The notes: generated by a model from the sequence alone, not told the origin. A DNA stretch of 64,000 nucleotides from Aerococcus viridans (GCF_002871935.1 NZ_PNHQ01000005.1:1-64000), one strand, 5' to 3'; positions 1 to 9,129 are shown, counted from the stretch's first letter. Translations and numbers: made by a program.

Positions 1-59
1 TCACTACTTTGAATTGTTGGTTTCAATTGCTACGCAATTGATTCCCTACACAATTTTGG

Positions 60-100
60 TTCGTCTTCTTTGTTCAGTTTTCAAAGGTCTATCTCATTGC
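60..100 (-). other. rRNA operon leader with boxA-like antitermination segment
   Basis: Read on the minus strand, positions 87-68 give CCTTTGAAAACTGAACAAAG. This matches the sequence found just upstream of 16S and 23S rRNA genes in Bacillales and Lactobacillales, where it forms part of the leader/antitermination and processing region. The 16S gene should therefore begin just left of position 1, transcribed leftward. The rRNA gene itself is not in the window, so the call rests on the leader motif and on the strong promoters upstream of it. Confidence 0.75.
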
Positions 101-118
101 CTTATTAGCAACTTTTAT

Positions 119-471
119 ATCTTATCATCTGCATTCAAGATTTGTCAAGCAAAAGTTTTTTTACTTTTTAATCACCTTGTTCCGTTTGCGACGACTTACT
201 TATTTTACCTTATCGAAATCGTTCGTGTCAACATTTTTTTGAGCTTTTTGCTCATTTATATGACTTACAATTCATAAAGCTTTATAAGTTTATCATTTCA
301 AACCGAAGTTTGTCAACAGTTTTTTGTATTTGTTTTTTTCTTCCTAAAACAAACAACTTCATAATAATAGCAGTCCTGAAAGAACTTGTCAATTATTTTT
401 TCTGTTTTTTTCGATTGACATGACGTCGAATCGACAAGATTTATAATATCAACTAAGCTGAATTTCGTCAA
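119..471 (-). promoter_or_regulatory. Array of five tandem sigma-A promoters driving an rRNA operon
   Basis: Five minus-strand promoters follow each other. P1: TTGACG (471-466), 17 bp, TATTAT (448-443). P2: TTGACA (392-387), 17 bp, TATTAT (369-364). P3: TTGACA (316-311), 18 bp, TAAACT (292-287). P4: TTGACA (231-226), 18 bp, TAAAAT (207-202). P5: TTGACA (148-143), 18 bp, TAAGAT (124-119). Their -35 boxes are 76-85 bp apart. An A-rich tract resembling an UP element sits just upstream of each. This is the layout expected for high-output, growth-rate-controlled rRNA transcription. Confidence 0.7.
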
Positions 472-500
472 TAGTTTTTTTGTATTTTTTTATAATAAAT

Positions 501-530
501 AAAAAAAGATCGAGTATAATTACTCGACCT
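501..530 (-). terminator. Intrinsic terminator of the ppiB-cvfD-pgi operon
   Basis: A 7-bp stem (TCGAGTA / TACTCGA, 510-527) with a four-base loop is followed on the minus strand by seven U residues (507-501). It lies just past the pgi stop codon and separates pgi from the rRNA promoters. Confidence 0.8.
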
Positions 531-552
531 TTTTCTCTTAATATGAATGTAA

Positions 553-1899
553 TTAATTTAAACGTTTATTTAGTTCATCTGCTAAGTCTTCAAAACCAGG
601 TTTCCCTAATAAGGCAAACATATTTTTCTTATAAGCTTCCACTCCTGGTTGGTTGAATGGGTTCACGCCATTTAGATATCCAGAAATAGCTACAGCAATT
701 TCAAAGAAATAGATCATATAACCTAATGAGTAAGCATCCATTTCTGGAATAGTTAACACAAAGTTAGGTACATCACCATCTGTGTGTGCCAATACTGTAC
801 CTTGGAAGGCTTTAGTATTTACGAAATCAACGTCTTTACCTTCTAAATAACCTAATCCATCTAGATCTTCATCAAAAGCTGGTATAGCAATTGATTTGCT
901 TGGTTTATCCACTTTCACAACTGTTTCAAATAAGTTACGTTGTCCTTCTTGGATATATTGACCAAGGGAGTGTAAGTCAGTTGTAAAGTTGGCGCTTGAT
1001 GGGTAAATACCCTTACCATCTTTACCTTCTGACTCGCCAAATAGTTGCTTCCACCATTCAGAGAAGTATTGTAATTTTGGCTCGTAATTGATTAACAATT
1101 CAGTTACTTTACCTTTTCGGTATAATATATTTCTTAATGCAGCATATTGGTATGCTTCATTTTTAGCTAAATCTGCATCGCTGTATTCTACCATTGCATC
1201 AGCAGCACCTTGCATTAAAGCATCAATATCTGCTCCTGAAACTGCAATTGGTAATAGCCCTACTGGTGTCAACACAGTAAAACGTCCACCAACTGCATCT
1301 GGAATAACGAATGTCTCATAGCCTTCAGCATCTGCTTCTGATTTCAATGCACCATTCGCTTTATCTGTAGTGGCATAAATACGTTCTTTAGCAGCTTCAC
1401 CATATTTTTCTTCTAATAGTTTTTTGAAAATACGGAATGCTACAGCAGTTTCAGTTGTTGTTCCTGATTTAGAAATAACATTCACTGAGAAATCTCTATC
1501 CCCAATAGTTTCAATTAATTCTGCAATATAAGTAGAGCTTAAGCTATTACCTGCAAAGAAAACTTGTGGTGTTTTACGTTCTTCTTTGCTTTGTAGATTT
1601 GCAAACGAATGAGATAAGAAATCAATCGCAGCCTTAGCACCTAAATAAGATCCACCAATTCCTAATACAATTAATACATCAGAATCAGATTGAATTTTAG
1701 CAGCTGCTTTTTTAATACGTGCATATTCTTCTTTGTCATATGCTTTTGGTAAATCTACCCAACCAATAAAATCACTTCCTGCACCAGTTCCTTCACGTAG
1801 AATAGTATCAGCAGCAGTAACTAGTGGTTGCATTTGTGTTAATTCGTGTTCTGCAATAAATTGGTCAGTATTACTGTAATCAAATTTAATATGTCCCAT
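553..1899 (-). CDS. pgi: Glucose-6-phosphate isomerase
   Basis: Interconverts glucose 6-phosphate and fructose 6-phosphate in cytosolic glycolysis. The 448-residue protein has the SIS sugar-phosphate motif [11 protein letters not shown], the [15 protein letters not shown] stretch and the catalytic [11 protein letters not shown] region, at a length usual for Firmicute Pgi. An upstream in-frame ATG at 1914 overlaps the Shine-Dalgarno GAGGAG, so the ATG at 1899 (MGHIKF) is the likely start. It is the last gene of a ppiB-cvfD-pgi cluster with gaps under 30 bp, followed by a strong terminator. Confidence 0.97.
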   Translation of the reverse strand: MGHIKFDYSNTDQFIAEHELTQMQPLVTAADTILREGTGAGSDFIGWVDLPKAYDKEEYARIKKAAAKIQSDSDVLIVLGIGGSYLGAKAAIDFLSHSFANLQSKEERKTPQVFFAGNSLSSTYIAELIETIGDRDFSVNVISKSGTTTETAVAFRIFKKLLEEKYGEAAKERIYATTDKANGALKSEADAEGYETFVIPDAVGGRFTVLTPVGLLPIAVSGADIDALMQGAADAMVEYSDADLAKNEAYQYAALRNILYRKGKVTELLINYEPKLQYFSEWWKQLFGESEGKDGKGIYPSSANFTTDLHSLGQYIQEGQRNLFETVVKVDKPSKSIAIPAFDEDLDGLGYLEGKDVDFVNTKAFQGTVLAHTDGDVPNFVLTIPEMDAYSLGYMIYFFEIAVAISGYLNGVNPFNQPGVEAYKKNMFALLGKPGFEDLADELNKRLN

Positions 1900-1924
1900 T
1901 TCAATACTCCTCATTTATAAAATA

Positions 1925-2311
1925 TTATTTTGTAGCCATTTTGTTTAATGCTTCCTCAATCCACCCTGGCATTTGTTCTTCAATAGAGACAAAACCAATT
2001 TTTGGTGCATGCCGTTTTTTAGGCCAAGCATTTTTAGCAGGTTTATTAGAGGTTGCAAGTTTTTTTAATGCTCGAATAGACAAACTCATTTTGCTTGTAT
2101 ACTCGTCGATATCGATAATTTTTACCTTCAGTTTTTCACCTATAGTAAATTTATCATCCACATTACTCACATAACCATGATTGATTTCGGATATGTGGAT
2201 TAAACCTTGATGATTCTCATCTAGTTGAACAAATACACCATAGGGCTGTAAACCTGTCACTTCACCCTCAACTACATCACCAATGTGGTAGGGAAAATCT
2301 TTAGTTGTCAT
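1925..2311 (-). CDS. cvfD: Small S1-domain RNA-binding protein (CvfD/YugI, GSP13 family)
   Basis: A 128-residue protein with one S1 domain in the first ~75 residues (GDVVEGEVTGLQPYGVFVQL, then GLIHISEI) and a basic tail. This size and layout match the YugI/GSP13/CvfD family, ribosome-associated or RNA-binding post-transcriptional regulators linked to cold and stress responses. It sits between ppiB and pgi with short gaps and is probably co-transcribed. The family call is firm; the regulatory role is from family knowledge. Confidence 0.85.
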   Translation of the reverse strand: MTTKDFPYHIGDVVEGEVTGLQPYGVFVQLDENHQGLIHISEINHGYVSNVDDKFTIGEKLKVKIIDIDEYTSKMSLSIRALKKLATSNKPAKNAWPKKRHAPKIGFVSIEEQMPGWIEEALNKMATK

Positions 2312-2338
2312 GAAGCGTTATCCTTTCTAGCGTGTTTC

Positions 2339-2926
2339 TTACTCGTTTTCAAAAGTAACACTAGTAATAACAACCTCTTCTAATGGTTTATCTGATGCGT
2401 TACGAGGTTGGTTTTCAATGTCGTATACTACATCCATACCAGAAACTACTTGTCCAAATACTGTATGTTTTTGGTCTAGCCATGGTGTTCCACCATTTTC
2501 ACTATAGGCTTCAATAATCTCTTCTGGCCAGCCACCAGCTTTCAATTGCCCTAGCATTTGTGCGGGTACTTCTTTAGCAGTTACAACAAAGAATTGAGAA
2601 CCATTCGTATTTGGTCCTGCATTTGCCATAGATAACGCACCATTAATATTGAATAATTCAAGACTAAATTCATCTTCAAATTTTTCTCCATAAATAGATG
2701 CGCCACCCATACCTGTACCAGAAGGATCGCCACCTTGAATCATAAAGTTAGGGATTACACGATGGAAAATAACACCATCATAATAACCTTGTTTTCCTAA
2801 TGTCACAAAGTTTTCTACTGTTTTTGGTGCTAATTCTGGAAATAATGCAACTTGGAAAGCGCCTTTATTTGTTTCAATCGTCGCTTTTAATTGCGTATCT
2901 TTAATTTCTAATTGTGGATAAGTCAT
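2339..2926 (-). CDS. ppiB: Cyclophilin-type peptidyl-prolyl cis-trans isomerase
   Basis: Catalyses cis-trans isomerisation of prolyl peptide bonds. The 195-residue protein carries the cyclophilin core: [19 protein letters not shown] with the catalytic Arg, the [15 protein letters not shown] segment, and [15 protein letters not shown] near the end. No signal peptide or lipobox is seen, so it should be cytosolic. It is the first gene of the cluster with cvfD and pgi, and the intergenic region upstream is shared with the divergent yuiD gene. Confidence 0.95.
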   Translation of the reverse strand: MTYPQLEIKDTQLKATIETNKGAFQVALFPELAPKTVENFVTLGKQGYYDGVIFHRVIPNFMIQGGDPSGTGMGGASIYGEKFEDEFSLELFNINGALSMANAGPNTNGSQFFVVTAKEVPAQMLGQLKAGGWPEEIIEAYSENGGTPWLDQKHTVFGQVVSGMDVVYDIENQPRNASDKPLEEVVITSVTFENE

Positions 2927-3116
2927 TTTCTGCCTCCTAATTATTTCTAATCTTATTGTAACAAATACTAGCTAAAAATTCTCCATTTAATGTCCGAATA
3001 TTTTTAACTACTATGGTTCATAAAGTTTTTCTTATTTTTTCTTTTTACAGCGAAACATTTTTCGAATGATTCTTTTTCATGCTATTATTAAATTAAATAA
3101 ATTCAAGGAGGAAAAC

Positions 3117-3626
3117 ATGAATACGACAACTAATTTTCCTTTAGTCGTTACCTTTGCAGCTATTATGATTGCGCAATTGGTTAAATATCCTATTGCTGTA
3201 TTCTTCAAGAAACCTAACGCTAGCTTATCCATCATTCATGCTACCGGTGGAATGCCTAGTTCCCACTCTGCTGCTGTTACTTCGCTTATCACCGCTTTAA
3301 TTCTTCAGTATGGTTTCTTCTCACCCATTGTAGCGATTGCCGTTTGTTTTGGTATGATAGTCATGTTTGATGCCATGGGGGTTCGTCGCCAAGATGGAGA
3401 ACAAGGTGTGTTGATTTATAATCTGATGAAGATTTTGAAAGAAAAAGCAAAAGAGACAGACGATCAAGATTTGCTCAATAAACTAAACACTTTAGATGAG
3501 GACCGTATGGTGATTAATGACTATCTAGGCCATAAACCTTCAGAAGTAATTGGTGGTATGACTACTGGTGTACTTGTTACATTAGGTATTCGCTTTATAT
3601 ACAACTTATTAAATATGCCATTATAA
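3117..3626 (+). CDS. yuiD: Divergent PAP2-family membrane protein (YuiD)
   Basis: A 169-residue integral membrane protein of the divergent PAP2 (acid phosphatase/vanadium haloperoxidase-related) family. It shows the conserved HATGGMPSSHSAAVTSL segment and a later VRRQDGEQ stretch, with about four hydrophobic helices. Function is unproven in the family; a lipid-phosphate phosphatase role is inferred. The start at 3117 is set by the Shine-Dalgarno AAGGAGG at 3105-3111; a longer reading frame from 3066 lacks one. The reductase gene follows after 27 bp, likely in the same transcript. Confidence 0.85.
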   Translation: MNTTTNFPLVVTFAAIMIAQLVKYPIAVFFKKPNASLSIIHATGGMPSSHSAAVTSLITALILQYGFFSPIVAIAVCFGMIVMFDAMGVRRQDGEQGVLIYNLMKILKEKAKETDDQDLLNKLNTLDEDRMVINDYLGHKPSEVIGGMTTGVLVTLGIRFIYNLLNMPL

Positions 3627-3653
3627 TTCAGAAACAATTAGAAAGAGATCAAA

Positions 3654-4652
3654 ATGACAAATAATAGAACGGACCTACTCATCGTTGGGGCTGGTCCAGT
3701 AGGTATGTTTACTGCCTTTTATGCAGGTATGCGTAATCTAAGTGTACGCTTAGTCGATTCCTTACCTGAAATAGGTGGTCAACCAAAAGCTTTGTACCCT
3801 GAAAAAAATATATTTGATATACCCGCTTATCCAAAAATTACCAGCCATGAACTAAGCCAGGTGTTAACCATGCAATTAGACCGTTTTCGTGAAACAACCC
3901 AAATTCATTTAAATGAAAAAGTACTTACTATTCAAAAAATAGACCAAGATTTTATTATTGAAACGAGCAAACGTACCTATACGGCCGGTGCAATTATTAT
4001 TGCTGCTGGTAATGGTTCTTTTAAACCTAGAAAAATAGCCATTACCGGCTTAGATGAATATGAAGATAACTATATTTCTTATCATGTTTCAAACTTTGAT
4101 CAATATACAGGTAAAGAAGTAGCAGTATTAGGTGGTGGCGATTCTGCTTTCGATGCATCTTTAGCATTAGCTGATTATGCAAAAAAAGTATATTTAATTC
4201 ACCGACGAGACCGATTTAGGGCACACGAATATTCTGTCTCCCTTGCCAAACAAAAAGATAATATCGATTTTATTACGCCTTATGTACCAGAAGCACTAAT
4301 TGGGCAAAACAAGAAATTAACCGGCATTCAAATCGCTAAAGCTCGAAGTCAGGAAACGAAGCTACTAAATGTAGAACATATTTTTATGACCTATGGATTT
4401 GTATCTTCTATAGACGAAATTCGTAACTGGGGCTTAGAAATTGAGAATGAATCCATTCAAGTAGACCATAATTTACAAACCAACATTCCAGGTATTTATG
4501 CTGTAGGTGATATTGCGAATTATCCAAATAAAGCAAAATTAATTGCAACTGGATTTGGTGAAGCACCACACGCGGTTAATCAAGTAGCGCATTATTTATT
4601 TCCTGACCGTCGCGTTGCGCCATTGCATTCGACCTCCATGTTCACTGACTAA
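3654..4652 (+). CDS. Ferredoxin/flavodoxin--NADP+ reductase, thioredoxin-reductase-like (YumC type)
   Basis: A 332-residue flavoprotein. The N-terminal FAD-binding motif is GAGPVGMFTAFYAG, the NADPH-binding motif is GGGDSAFDASLALAD followed by HRRDRFRAHE, and a C-terminal FAD segment contains GIYAVGDIAN. The CxxC redox pair of true thioredoxin reductases is absent, which is the hallmark of the YumC-type reductases that pass electrons between NADPH and ferredoxin or flavodoxin. It is cytosolic. It lies behind yuiD and ends at a bidirectional terminator. Confidence 0.93.
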   Translation: MTNNRTDLLIVGAGPVGMFTAFYAGMRNLSVRLVDSLPEIGGQPKALYPEKNIFDIPAYPKITSHELSQVLTMQLDRFRETTQIHLNEKVLTIQKIDQDFIIETSKRTYTAGAIIIAAGNGSFKPRKIAITGLDEYEDNYISYHVSNFDQYTGKEVAVLGGGDSAFDASLALADYAKKVYLIHRRDRFRAHEYSVSLAKQKDNIDFITPYVPEALIGQNKKLTGIQIAKARSQETKLLNVEHIFMTYGFVSSIDEIRNWGLEIENESIQVDHNLQTNIPGIYAVGDIANYPNKAKLIATGFGEAPHAVNQVAHYLFPDRRVAPLHSTSMFTD

Positions 4653-4669
4653 TACCTAACAAAAACAAA

Positions 4670-4713
4670 AACTACCAAGGAGCCTAGTCACATACGCTCC
4701 TTGGTAGTTTTTT
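4670..4713. terminator. Bidirectional intrinsic terminator
   Basis: A 14-bp perfect stem (AACTACCAAGGAGC 4670-4683 with its complement 4696-4709) is followed by T residues on the plus strand and preceded by A residues. It can stop both the rightward reductase transcript and the leftward transcript ending at 4712. Confidence 0.88.
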
Positions 4714-5386
4714 AGATACCTAAAATTTGGTGGTTAAAATCCTTTTTTACTTTACGATAGACTACTTCTATTTCTATCTGAAGTATGACGAATACGGATA
4801 TGAAGCACAACAGGAAGAAAGATTCATGGAGTACTAAAATAATAGGGTCAGTTGCAGGATTGAATAACCAGGCATCATTGTTAAATGCAATCTCATGAAA
4901 AACAATAAAAATAGTATTAAAATTAAAGATTAATAAAATGATTACTAAAATAGGTAACCATCTTAACTGTTTAAAAGGCCAATATAAACGCCACAAATTA
5001 CGGCTCACCTTCAATTTGTATAAAAGATAGCGACCAACTATAGCAGAAACTATCAGGATAGCATAATTTAAGTAAAATAAGTGCTTAACTTCCATAAAAT
5101 GAAAAGCCGCTGAAGCTGAGGTCGGAAAATCTTTCATAACTAAATGATCTATCCATGGAACATTCAAATAAGCCAATAGCTGTAAATAATTCTCTACAAC
5201 TGTCCAAAAGGATAAATGAACTAACTCAAAAGACTTTGAGTACCATAATGATCCCATAAATAGTGGTACGTTTGCTATTGTAACTGTAATGGCCAAACTC
5301 ACAAAGAATATAACTAGTGTTAAAACAACCATAAATAAATGTATATCATGTAAAAATTTATGACCAGGTTGATAAGAGTGCTTCAT
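4712..5386 (-). CDS. DUF1461/TIGR01906-family integral membrane protein
   Basis: A 224-residue protein with about five hydrophobic segments and an extracytoplasmic loop between the first two, matching the TIGR01906/DUF1461 membrane proteins usually found beside the NagD-like HAD phosphatase in Lactobacillales. Biochemical function is unknown. Its start overlaps the end of the HAD gene by 29 bp, so translation is probably coupled. It ends at the bidirectional terminator. Confidence 0.8.
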   Translation of the reverse strand: MKHSYQPGHKFLHDIHLFMVVLTLVIFFVSLAITVTIANVPLFMGSLWYSKSFELVHLSFWTVVENYLQLLAYLNVPWIDHLVMKDFPTSASAAFHFMEVKHLFYLNYAILIVSAIVGRYLLYKLKVSRNLWRLYWPFKQLRWLPILVIILLIFNFNTIFIVFHEIAFNNDAWLFNPATDPIILVLHESFFLLCFISVFVILQIEIEVVYRKVKKDFNHQILGI

Positions 5387-6170
5387 AATTTTCCACCACC
5401 AATGTTGGCGTCACGTCAAATTCTGATAAATTGTCTTTAGTATGTACACCTGTTTCAATAAAAATAGCATCAATTCCTGCACTTTCAGCCGCGGAAATAT
5501 CTGTCATGAGATTATCACCGAGAAATACTGCTTGATTTTTGCTATATCCAAGCTTAGCCAGTGCCCCTTCAATAATTAAAGCATTTGGCTTTCCACATAC
5601 AGTTGGCGATATTCTTGTAGCTGCAGTAATAACCTGACCTAGGGCACCTGCCCCAGGTACGAATCCTCTATCTGAAGGAAACTGAAAATCCGGATTGGTT
5701 AGATAGAATACTGCACCTCTTTGAACAGCAATGGATGCTTCAACTAATTGCGGGTAGGTAACGTCTTGGTCAAGTCCAACTACTACAATATCACAAGGCC
5801 TTTGGTCTACATCATCTACTAGATTAAAGCCAGCTTGGATTACTTGATCTTTTAAATAGCTCATACCGATGACATAAGCATTACCTTTATCCTTTACCAA
5901 TTTACCTGACTTTAAATCTTCTGCTAAAATAAAGCGTAAAGTATCCACTGATGTATAAAAGTGATGTCCTTTAACATTTAAGCCTGTAATTTTATTTAAA
6001 TTATCTGCAGCTGCTTGATGGTCTCGCATTGCATTATTGGTTACAAACATAAAAGGTATATCTTCTTGAATCAAGCGTTCGATAAAATCTTTCGCACCCT
6101 CTATTGGTTGACCGCCGCGGTACATCGTACCATCTAAATCAATTAAAAAAACTTTATCCTTAAGATTCAT
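5358..6170 (-). CDS. NagD-like HAD-superfamily phosphatase (YutF/TIGR01457)
   Basis: A 270-residue cytosolic HAD phosphatase with motif I FLIDLDGTMYRGG, motif II FVTNNA, a central C2 cap and motif IV VFLGDNLMTDI. Close relatives dephosphorylate small sugar phosphates and nucleotides; the exact substrate cannot be read from sequence. The ATG directly follows the yutD stop codon, indicating tight coupling. The same trio (yutD, this gene, DUF1461 protein) is common in Lactobacillales. Confidence 0.9.
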   Translation of the reverse strand: MNLKDKVFLIDLDGTMYRGGQPIEGAKDFIERLIQEDIPFMFVTNNAMRDHQAAADNLNKITGLNVKGHHFYTSVDTLRFILAEDLKSGKLVKDKGNAYVIGMSYLKDQVIQAGFNLVDDVDQRPCDIVVVGLDQDVTYPQLVEASIAVQRGAVFYLTNPDFQFPSDRGFVPGAGALGQVITAATRISPTVCGKPNALIIEGALAKLGYSKNQAVFLGDNLMTDISAAESAGIDAIFIETGVHTKDNLSEFDVTPTLVVENYEALLSTWS

Positions 6171-6884
6171 CTATGATTTTTCCCCTTTTTCTTTGATACT
6201 AAAGGAATGCTGGCGTTTAGTTACTATTTTCTTTTTCACTGATTTTTGACTTTGTCCACTTTTAAGTGTTTGTTTATTCTGCGAAATAGAAAAAGTTGGC
6301 CCCTTATAAGCAGCATGTTTTTTATTGGATCCTTTTTGTTGCGTTTTATATTGGTTTGACCCAACTGATTTTTGTCGGTTGTCACCTTTTTTACCTTGAT
6401 ATGACTTTTTACTTGATGAACGGTTTTGCTGATTTTTACTTTGTCGATTACGCATAGATTCATGGTTCAGGCTTTTTTGTTGTGCCCAATATTCTTCATT
6501 ACGTTTTTGTATCTCTTCTGGTGTTCGTTCATGTGCAATGACAAAATAAGCTGCACCAAAACTAGCATACTCTAATAGGTAATCTGGTAAATGCTTAATT
6601 TTTTGCTCCAAACTACCAATCTTAGCATCATTAGCAAAAAAACCTTTTAAACGTAGCTGTTCATAAGACCAATCACCCACTACAAAATCATAAACATCTA
6701 GGATGTCCATATACCTATCAGCTATGGCTTCTATATCTAACGCCTCACGATAATTATCGATGACAACAAAAGTTTGGCCATTAATACGTAACGTTTCTGG
6801 ATTAATTCGTTCTATTTTTGCAATCGGATAATTTAAATTCGCTCGTTGTTCTTTTAATTCTTCTTGTCTTTTACGACTTAACAT
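6171..6884 (-). CDS. yutD: YutD-family protein with long basic low-complexity tail
   Basis: The first ~110 residues match the YutD family (FVVIDNYREALD, DFVVGDWSYEQLRLKGFF, then the YLLEYASFGAAYFVI segment). The remaining ~110 residues are low-complexity and rich in Lys, Gln, Ser and Asn (SKNQQNRSSSKKSYQGKK), much longer than the bare family domain of about 100 residues. Function is unknown; the basic tail suggests nucleic acid or ribosome contact, which is inference. The ATG at 6884 is chosen because GAGGAGG lies just upstream; a GTG at 6899 overlaps that site. Confidence 0.85.
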   Translation of the reverse strand: MLSRKRQEELKEQRANLNYPIAKIERINPETLRINGQTFVVIDNYREALDIEAIADRYMDILDVYDFVVGDWSYEQLRLKGFFANDAKIGSLEQKIKHLPDYLLEYASFGAAYFVIAHERTPEEIQKRNEEYWAQQKSLNHESMRNRQSKNQQNRSSSKKSYQGKKGDNRQKSVGSNQYKTQQKGSNKKHAAYKGPTFSISQNKQTLKSGQSQKSVKKKIVTKRQHSFSIKEKGEKS

Positions 6885-6966
6885 CCAATACCTCCTCACT
6901 AATCTCTATTTCAATTCATCACTATACTTACACATGTCTATCAATAATCTGCTTTTAAAGCAAGTA

Positions 6967-8406
6967 TTAAATACTATCTCGACTACTTGCCTGGTGAATT
7001 TTATCTGCGAGTAATTCTCTAATAAAAGGTTGTGACCATAAATAATGGTGTTTATTCGTTAATTCTGTGAAAAATGGCAGATACAAAATATGGTCAATTG
7101 TAATGATTTTCAAAGATTCATTTAGGTCAAGATGTGTTAATTCTTCATTGTCTAATACCATTAACTGGCCAAAAATATCTCCTCGAAAACCTGATCCTTT
7201 AATTGGCATTGCTTGAAGGTCAGCGCGTAACGTTGCAATTTGTGGATAAATATCCTGTAAATATTCCCTTACACTACACTCAACTACCATTAAACGGATT
7301 GGGTGGGGTAAGGCCTTATGTAAATCATATTTGGAAACTGGACCTGCAGGTAATCCTTGTAGAAATAATCCAGAATTTACTATAGCAACATCAGCACCAC
7401 TCGCCTCTTTCATAGCCATCAGAGTATAATATTGCAAAGGTGAATAATGGTATTCATCAGCTGCTAAAGCAATGGGTAAATAACCAATTATCTGATTCTT
7501 TAACCGTTTTTTTCCTTCTTCTAACCAGTTTGATATCTGCTGTTCGTCCACTTCATAATCAGAAATTCGATCCGAGGCGATTAATTCCTCGTCTAATTTA
7601 AAGTGAGCTGGATAGTCAATAATAATACCAGATTGATTAGCTGTTTCTCTTTTATCTGGCGTGTATAAATGGTCTTGCTTTTGTAATTTATTCACTTCAA
7701 GTGTTAAATGTCCCATGAATTGACCATACTTACCACCACCAGTCAATAGGGTATGTCCAACCCACTCTCCTTCTGGTAGAACGTGGTGAGTGTGCGCACC
7801 AAAAATCACTAAGATTTCAGGAAATTGTTCAGCAATCTGGCGATCTGTTGGTAGGCCGAGATGACTAAGCAATAATATGCCATCAAAACTTTCATTTGCT
7901 TTAATTTCTTTTAAAACACGGGCAATACTTAATAATGGATCAATTGGTGTCCACCCAACAACGCCATAAGAAATTTCAAATGGTGCAGTCATTCCTAATA
8001 CAGCAAATCGACTCCCTTTATCCGTTTGGATCATGGTGTAATCTTTGGTATATTTAGGTGCTTTACTCGTAACTTTATCAACGATATTACCTAGAACCAC
8101 CTGGAAATCTGCTTCTCTATAAAGATTATCTAAGATGTCATGTTGACTACCAATACCTTCATTATTGCCAATTGTTGCTACATCGACACCAAATTCATTC
8201 ATTAACTTGACCATGTTTTGACCTTGACTAGCTTCAGTTAAAGGATGCTGACGGTCTACTGCATCACCTATATCAAAAAGAAAATAAGCCTCATCTTCAT
8301 CGCGATGTTTATTTGCCTGTGTTTGATAATAACGTAAAAACTTTGGCCAATTCTCAAGATGAGAATGCCAATCATTTGTATGATAAAAATGAATTACTTC
8401 CTTCAT
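6967..8406 (-). CDS. yunD: Bifunctional metallophosphoesterase/5'-nucleotidase (YunD family)
   Basis: A 479-residue two-domain enzyme. The N-terminal calcineurin-like metallophosphoesterase domain shows NDWHSHLENW, FDIGDAVDRQHP, GNNEG, LLSHLG and FGAHTHH, which supply the dimetal ligands. The C-terminal domain resembles the 5'-nucleotidase substrate domain. Relatives hydrolyse nucleotides or UDP-sugars. There is no signal peptide, so it is probably intracellular, unlike exported UshA-type enzymes. It has its own promoter, and the yutD cluster lies 82 bp downstream with no clear terminator between. Confidence 0.9.
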   Translation of the reverse strand: MKEVIHFYHTNDWHSHLENWPKFLRYYQTQANKHRDEDEAYFLFDIGDAVDRQHPLTEASQGQNMVKLMNEFGVDVATIGNNEGIGSQHDILDNLYREADFQVVLGNIVDKVTSKAPKYTKDYTMIQTDKGSRFAVLGMTAPFEISYGVVGWTPIDPLLSIARVLKEIKANESFDGILLLSHLGLPTDRQIAEQFPEILVIFGAHTHHVLPEGEWVGHTLLTGGGKYGQFMGHLTLEVNKLQKQDHLYTPDKRETANQSGIIIDYPAHFKLDEELIASDRISDYEVDEQQISNWLEEGKKRLKNQIIGYLPIALAADEYHYSPLQYYTLMAMKEASGADVAIVNSGLFLQGLPAGPVSKYDLHKALPHPIRLMVVECSVREYLQDIYPQIATLRADLQAMPIKGSGFRGDIFGQLMVLDNEELTHLDLNESLKIITIDHILYLPFFTELTNKHHYLWSQPFIRELLADKIHQASSRDSI

Positions 8407-8428
8407 AGCAACACCTCATTCATTCTGT

Positions 8429-8458
8429 ATTATCATATCATATTCATATACTTTTCAA
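8429..8458 (-). promoter_or_regulatory. Promoter of yunD
   Basis: TTGAAA (8458-8453), 18-bp spacer, GATAAT (8434-8429) on the minus strand, just upstream of the yunD start. Confidence 0.6.
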
Positions 8459-8502
8459 CATGTGAAAAATCTGGTAATTATTTTACGCATATTCTTTTAA
8501 AT

Positions 8503-8537
8503 AAAAAAAGAAGCTAGTCTTTTTTTGACCAACTTCT
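8503..8537 (-). terminator. Intrinsic terminator of the MarR gene
   Basis: On the minus strand AGAAGUUGGUC pairs with GACUAGCUUCU, including G-U pairs, around an A-rich loop and is followed by seven U residues. It lies 20 bp past the MarR stop codon. Confidence 0.75.
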
Positions 8538-8556
8538 ATAAGAATATCTAGGAGGA

Positions 8557-9018
8557 TTAACCTTCTAAAATATTTTGAGCTTTAAAGCCTATTTTTTTTG
8601 TTAAGTTAATATAATTTTCCAAGTCGTCTTCGCTAAATTCTTGGAACATATCAGCAATTAATTGACTGTGTCCGGGGAAAACTTCTGCCATTTTTTCACG
8701 GCCAAGTTTTGTAATTTCAGCATAGATTACACGACGATCTTCAGGATTATGTGTACGTTCAACGAATCCTTTATCCTCTAGGCGATCTATCACATAGGTT
8801 AAACTAGATGAGGGGATTAAGATGCGTTTTCCAATTTGTTGAATAGGTTGTTGTCCACGGTTGTATAGTAATTCTAAAACGGTAAACTCGTTTTCACTTA
8901 ACCCTTTTTTACGCATATCTTTTTTTAACACTTCAAGGATATATTGGCTTCCTTTTAGGTGAACACGTAAGGCGTGTAAACTTTCAGCTGTTTTAGACGC
9001 GTCATGTTCTCTAGGCAT
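8557..9018 (-). CDS. MarR-family transcriptional regulator
   Basis: A 153-residue winged-helix repressor. The MarR core is visible: GLSENEFTVLELLYNRG, the recognition helix region SSSLTYVIDRLEDKGFVERT, and the wing PEDRRVIYAEIT. There are no cysteines, so it is not a thiol sensor of the OhrR type. It is a single-gene unit with its own promoter and terminator. A palindrome in the promoter suggests autoregulation. No adjacent target gene points to its ligand. Confidence 0.9.
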   Translation of the reverse strand: MPREHDASKTAESLHALRVHLKGSQYILEVLKKDMRKKGLSENEFTVLELLYNRGQQPIQQIGKRILIPSSSLTYVIDRLEDKGFVERTHNPEDRRVIYAEITKLGREKMAEVFPGHSQLIADMFQEFSEDDLENYINLTKKIGFKAQNILEG

Positions 9019-9051
9019 GTTTTCACCTTCTCTTTCACTTCTTTGACCATA

Positions 9052-9082
9052 AATATACCCAACTTGAAAATATTAATCAAGT
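9052..9082 (-). promoter_or_regulatory. MarR gene promoter with embedded palindromic operator
   Basis: TTGATT (9080-9075), 17-bp spacer, TATATT (9057-9052). An inverted repeat with arms ACTTGA and TCAAGT (9062-9082) covers the -35 box and most of the spacer, where a repressor would block RNA polymerase. That the MarR protein itself binds here is inferred from position. Confidence 0.6.
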
Positions 9083-9129
9083 ATAGGAATGAAAATTCAT
9101 GAGGGTTTCTACCTTCAAAAATGTGATCT

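Noticed and set aside
14..277. An 87-codon open frame on the plus strand at the left edge.
   Set aside because: It runs antisense through the rRNA leader and promoter array, has no ribosome-binding site and shows odd composition.
6236..6463. A 75-codon minus-strand frame within yutD in another frame.
   Set aside because: It arises from the low-complexity tail of yutD read in a shifted frame; no ribosome-binding site.
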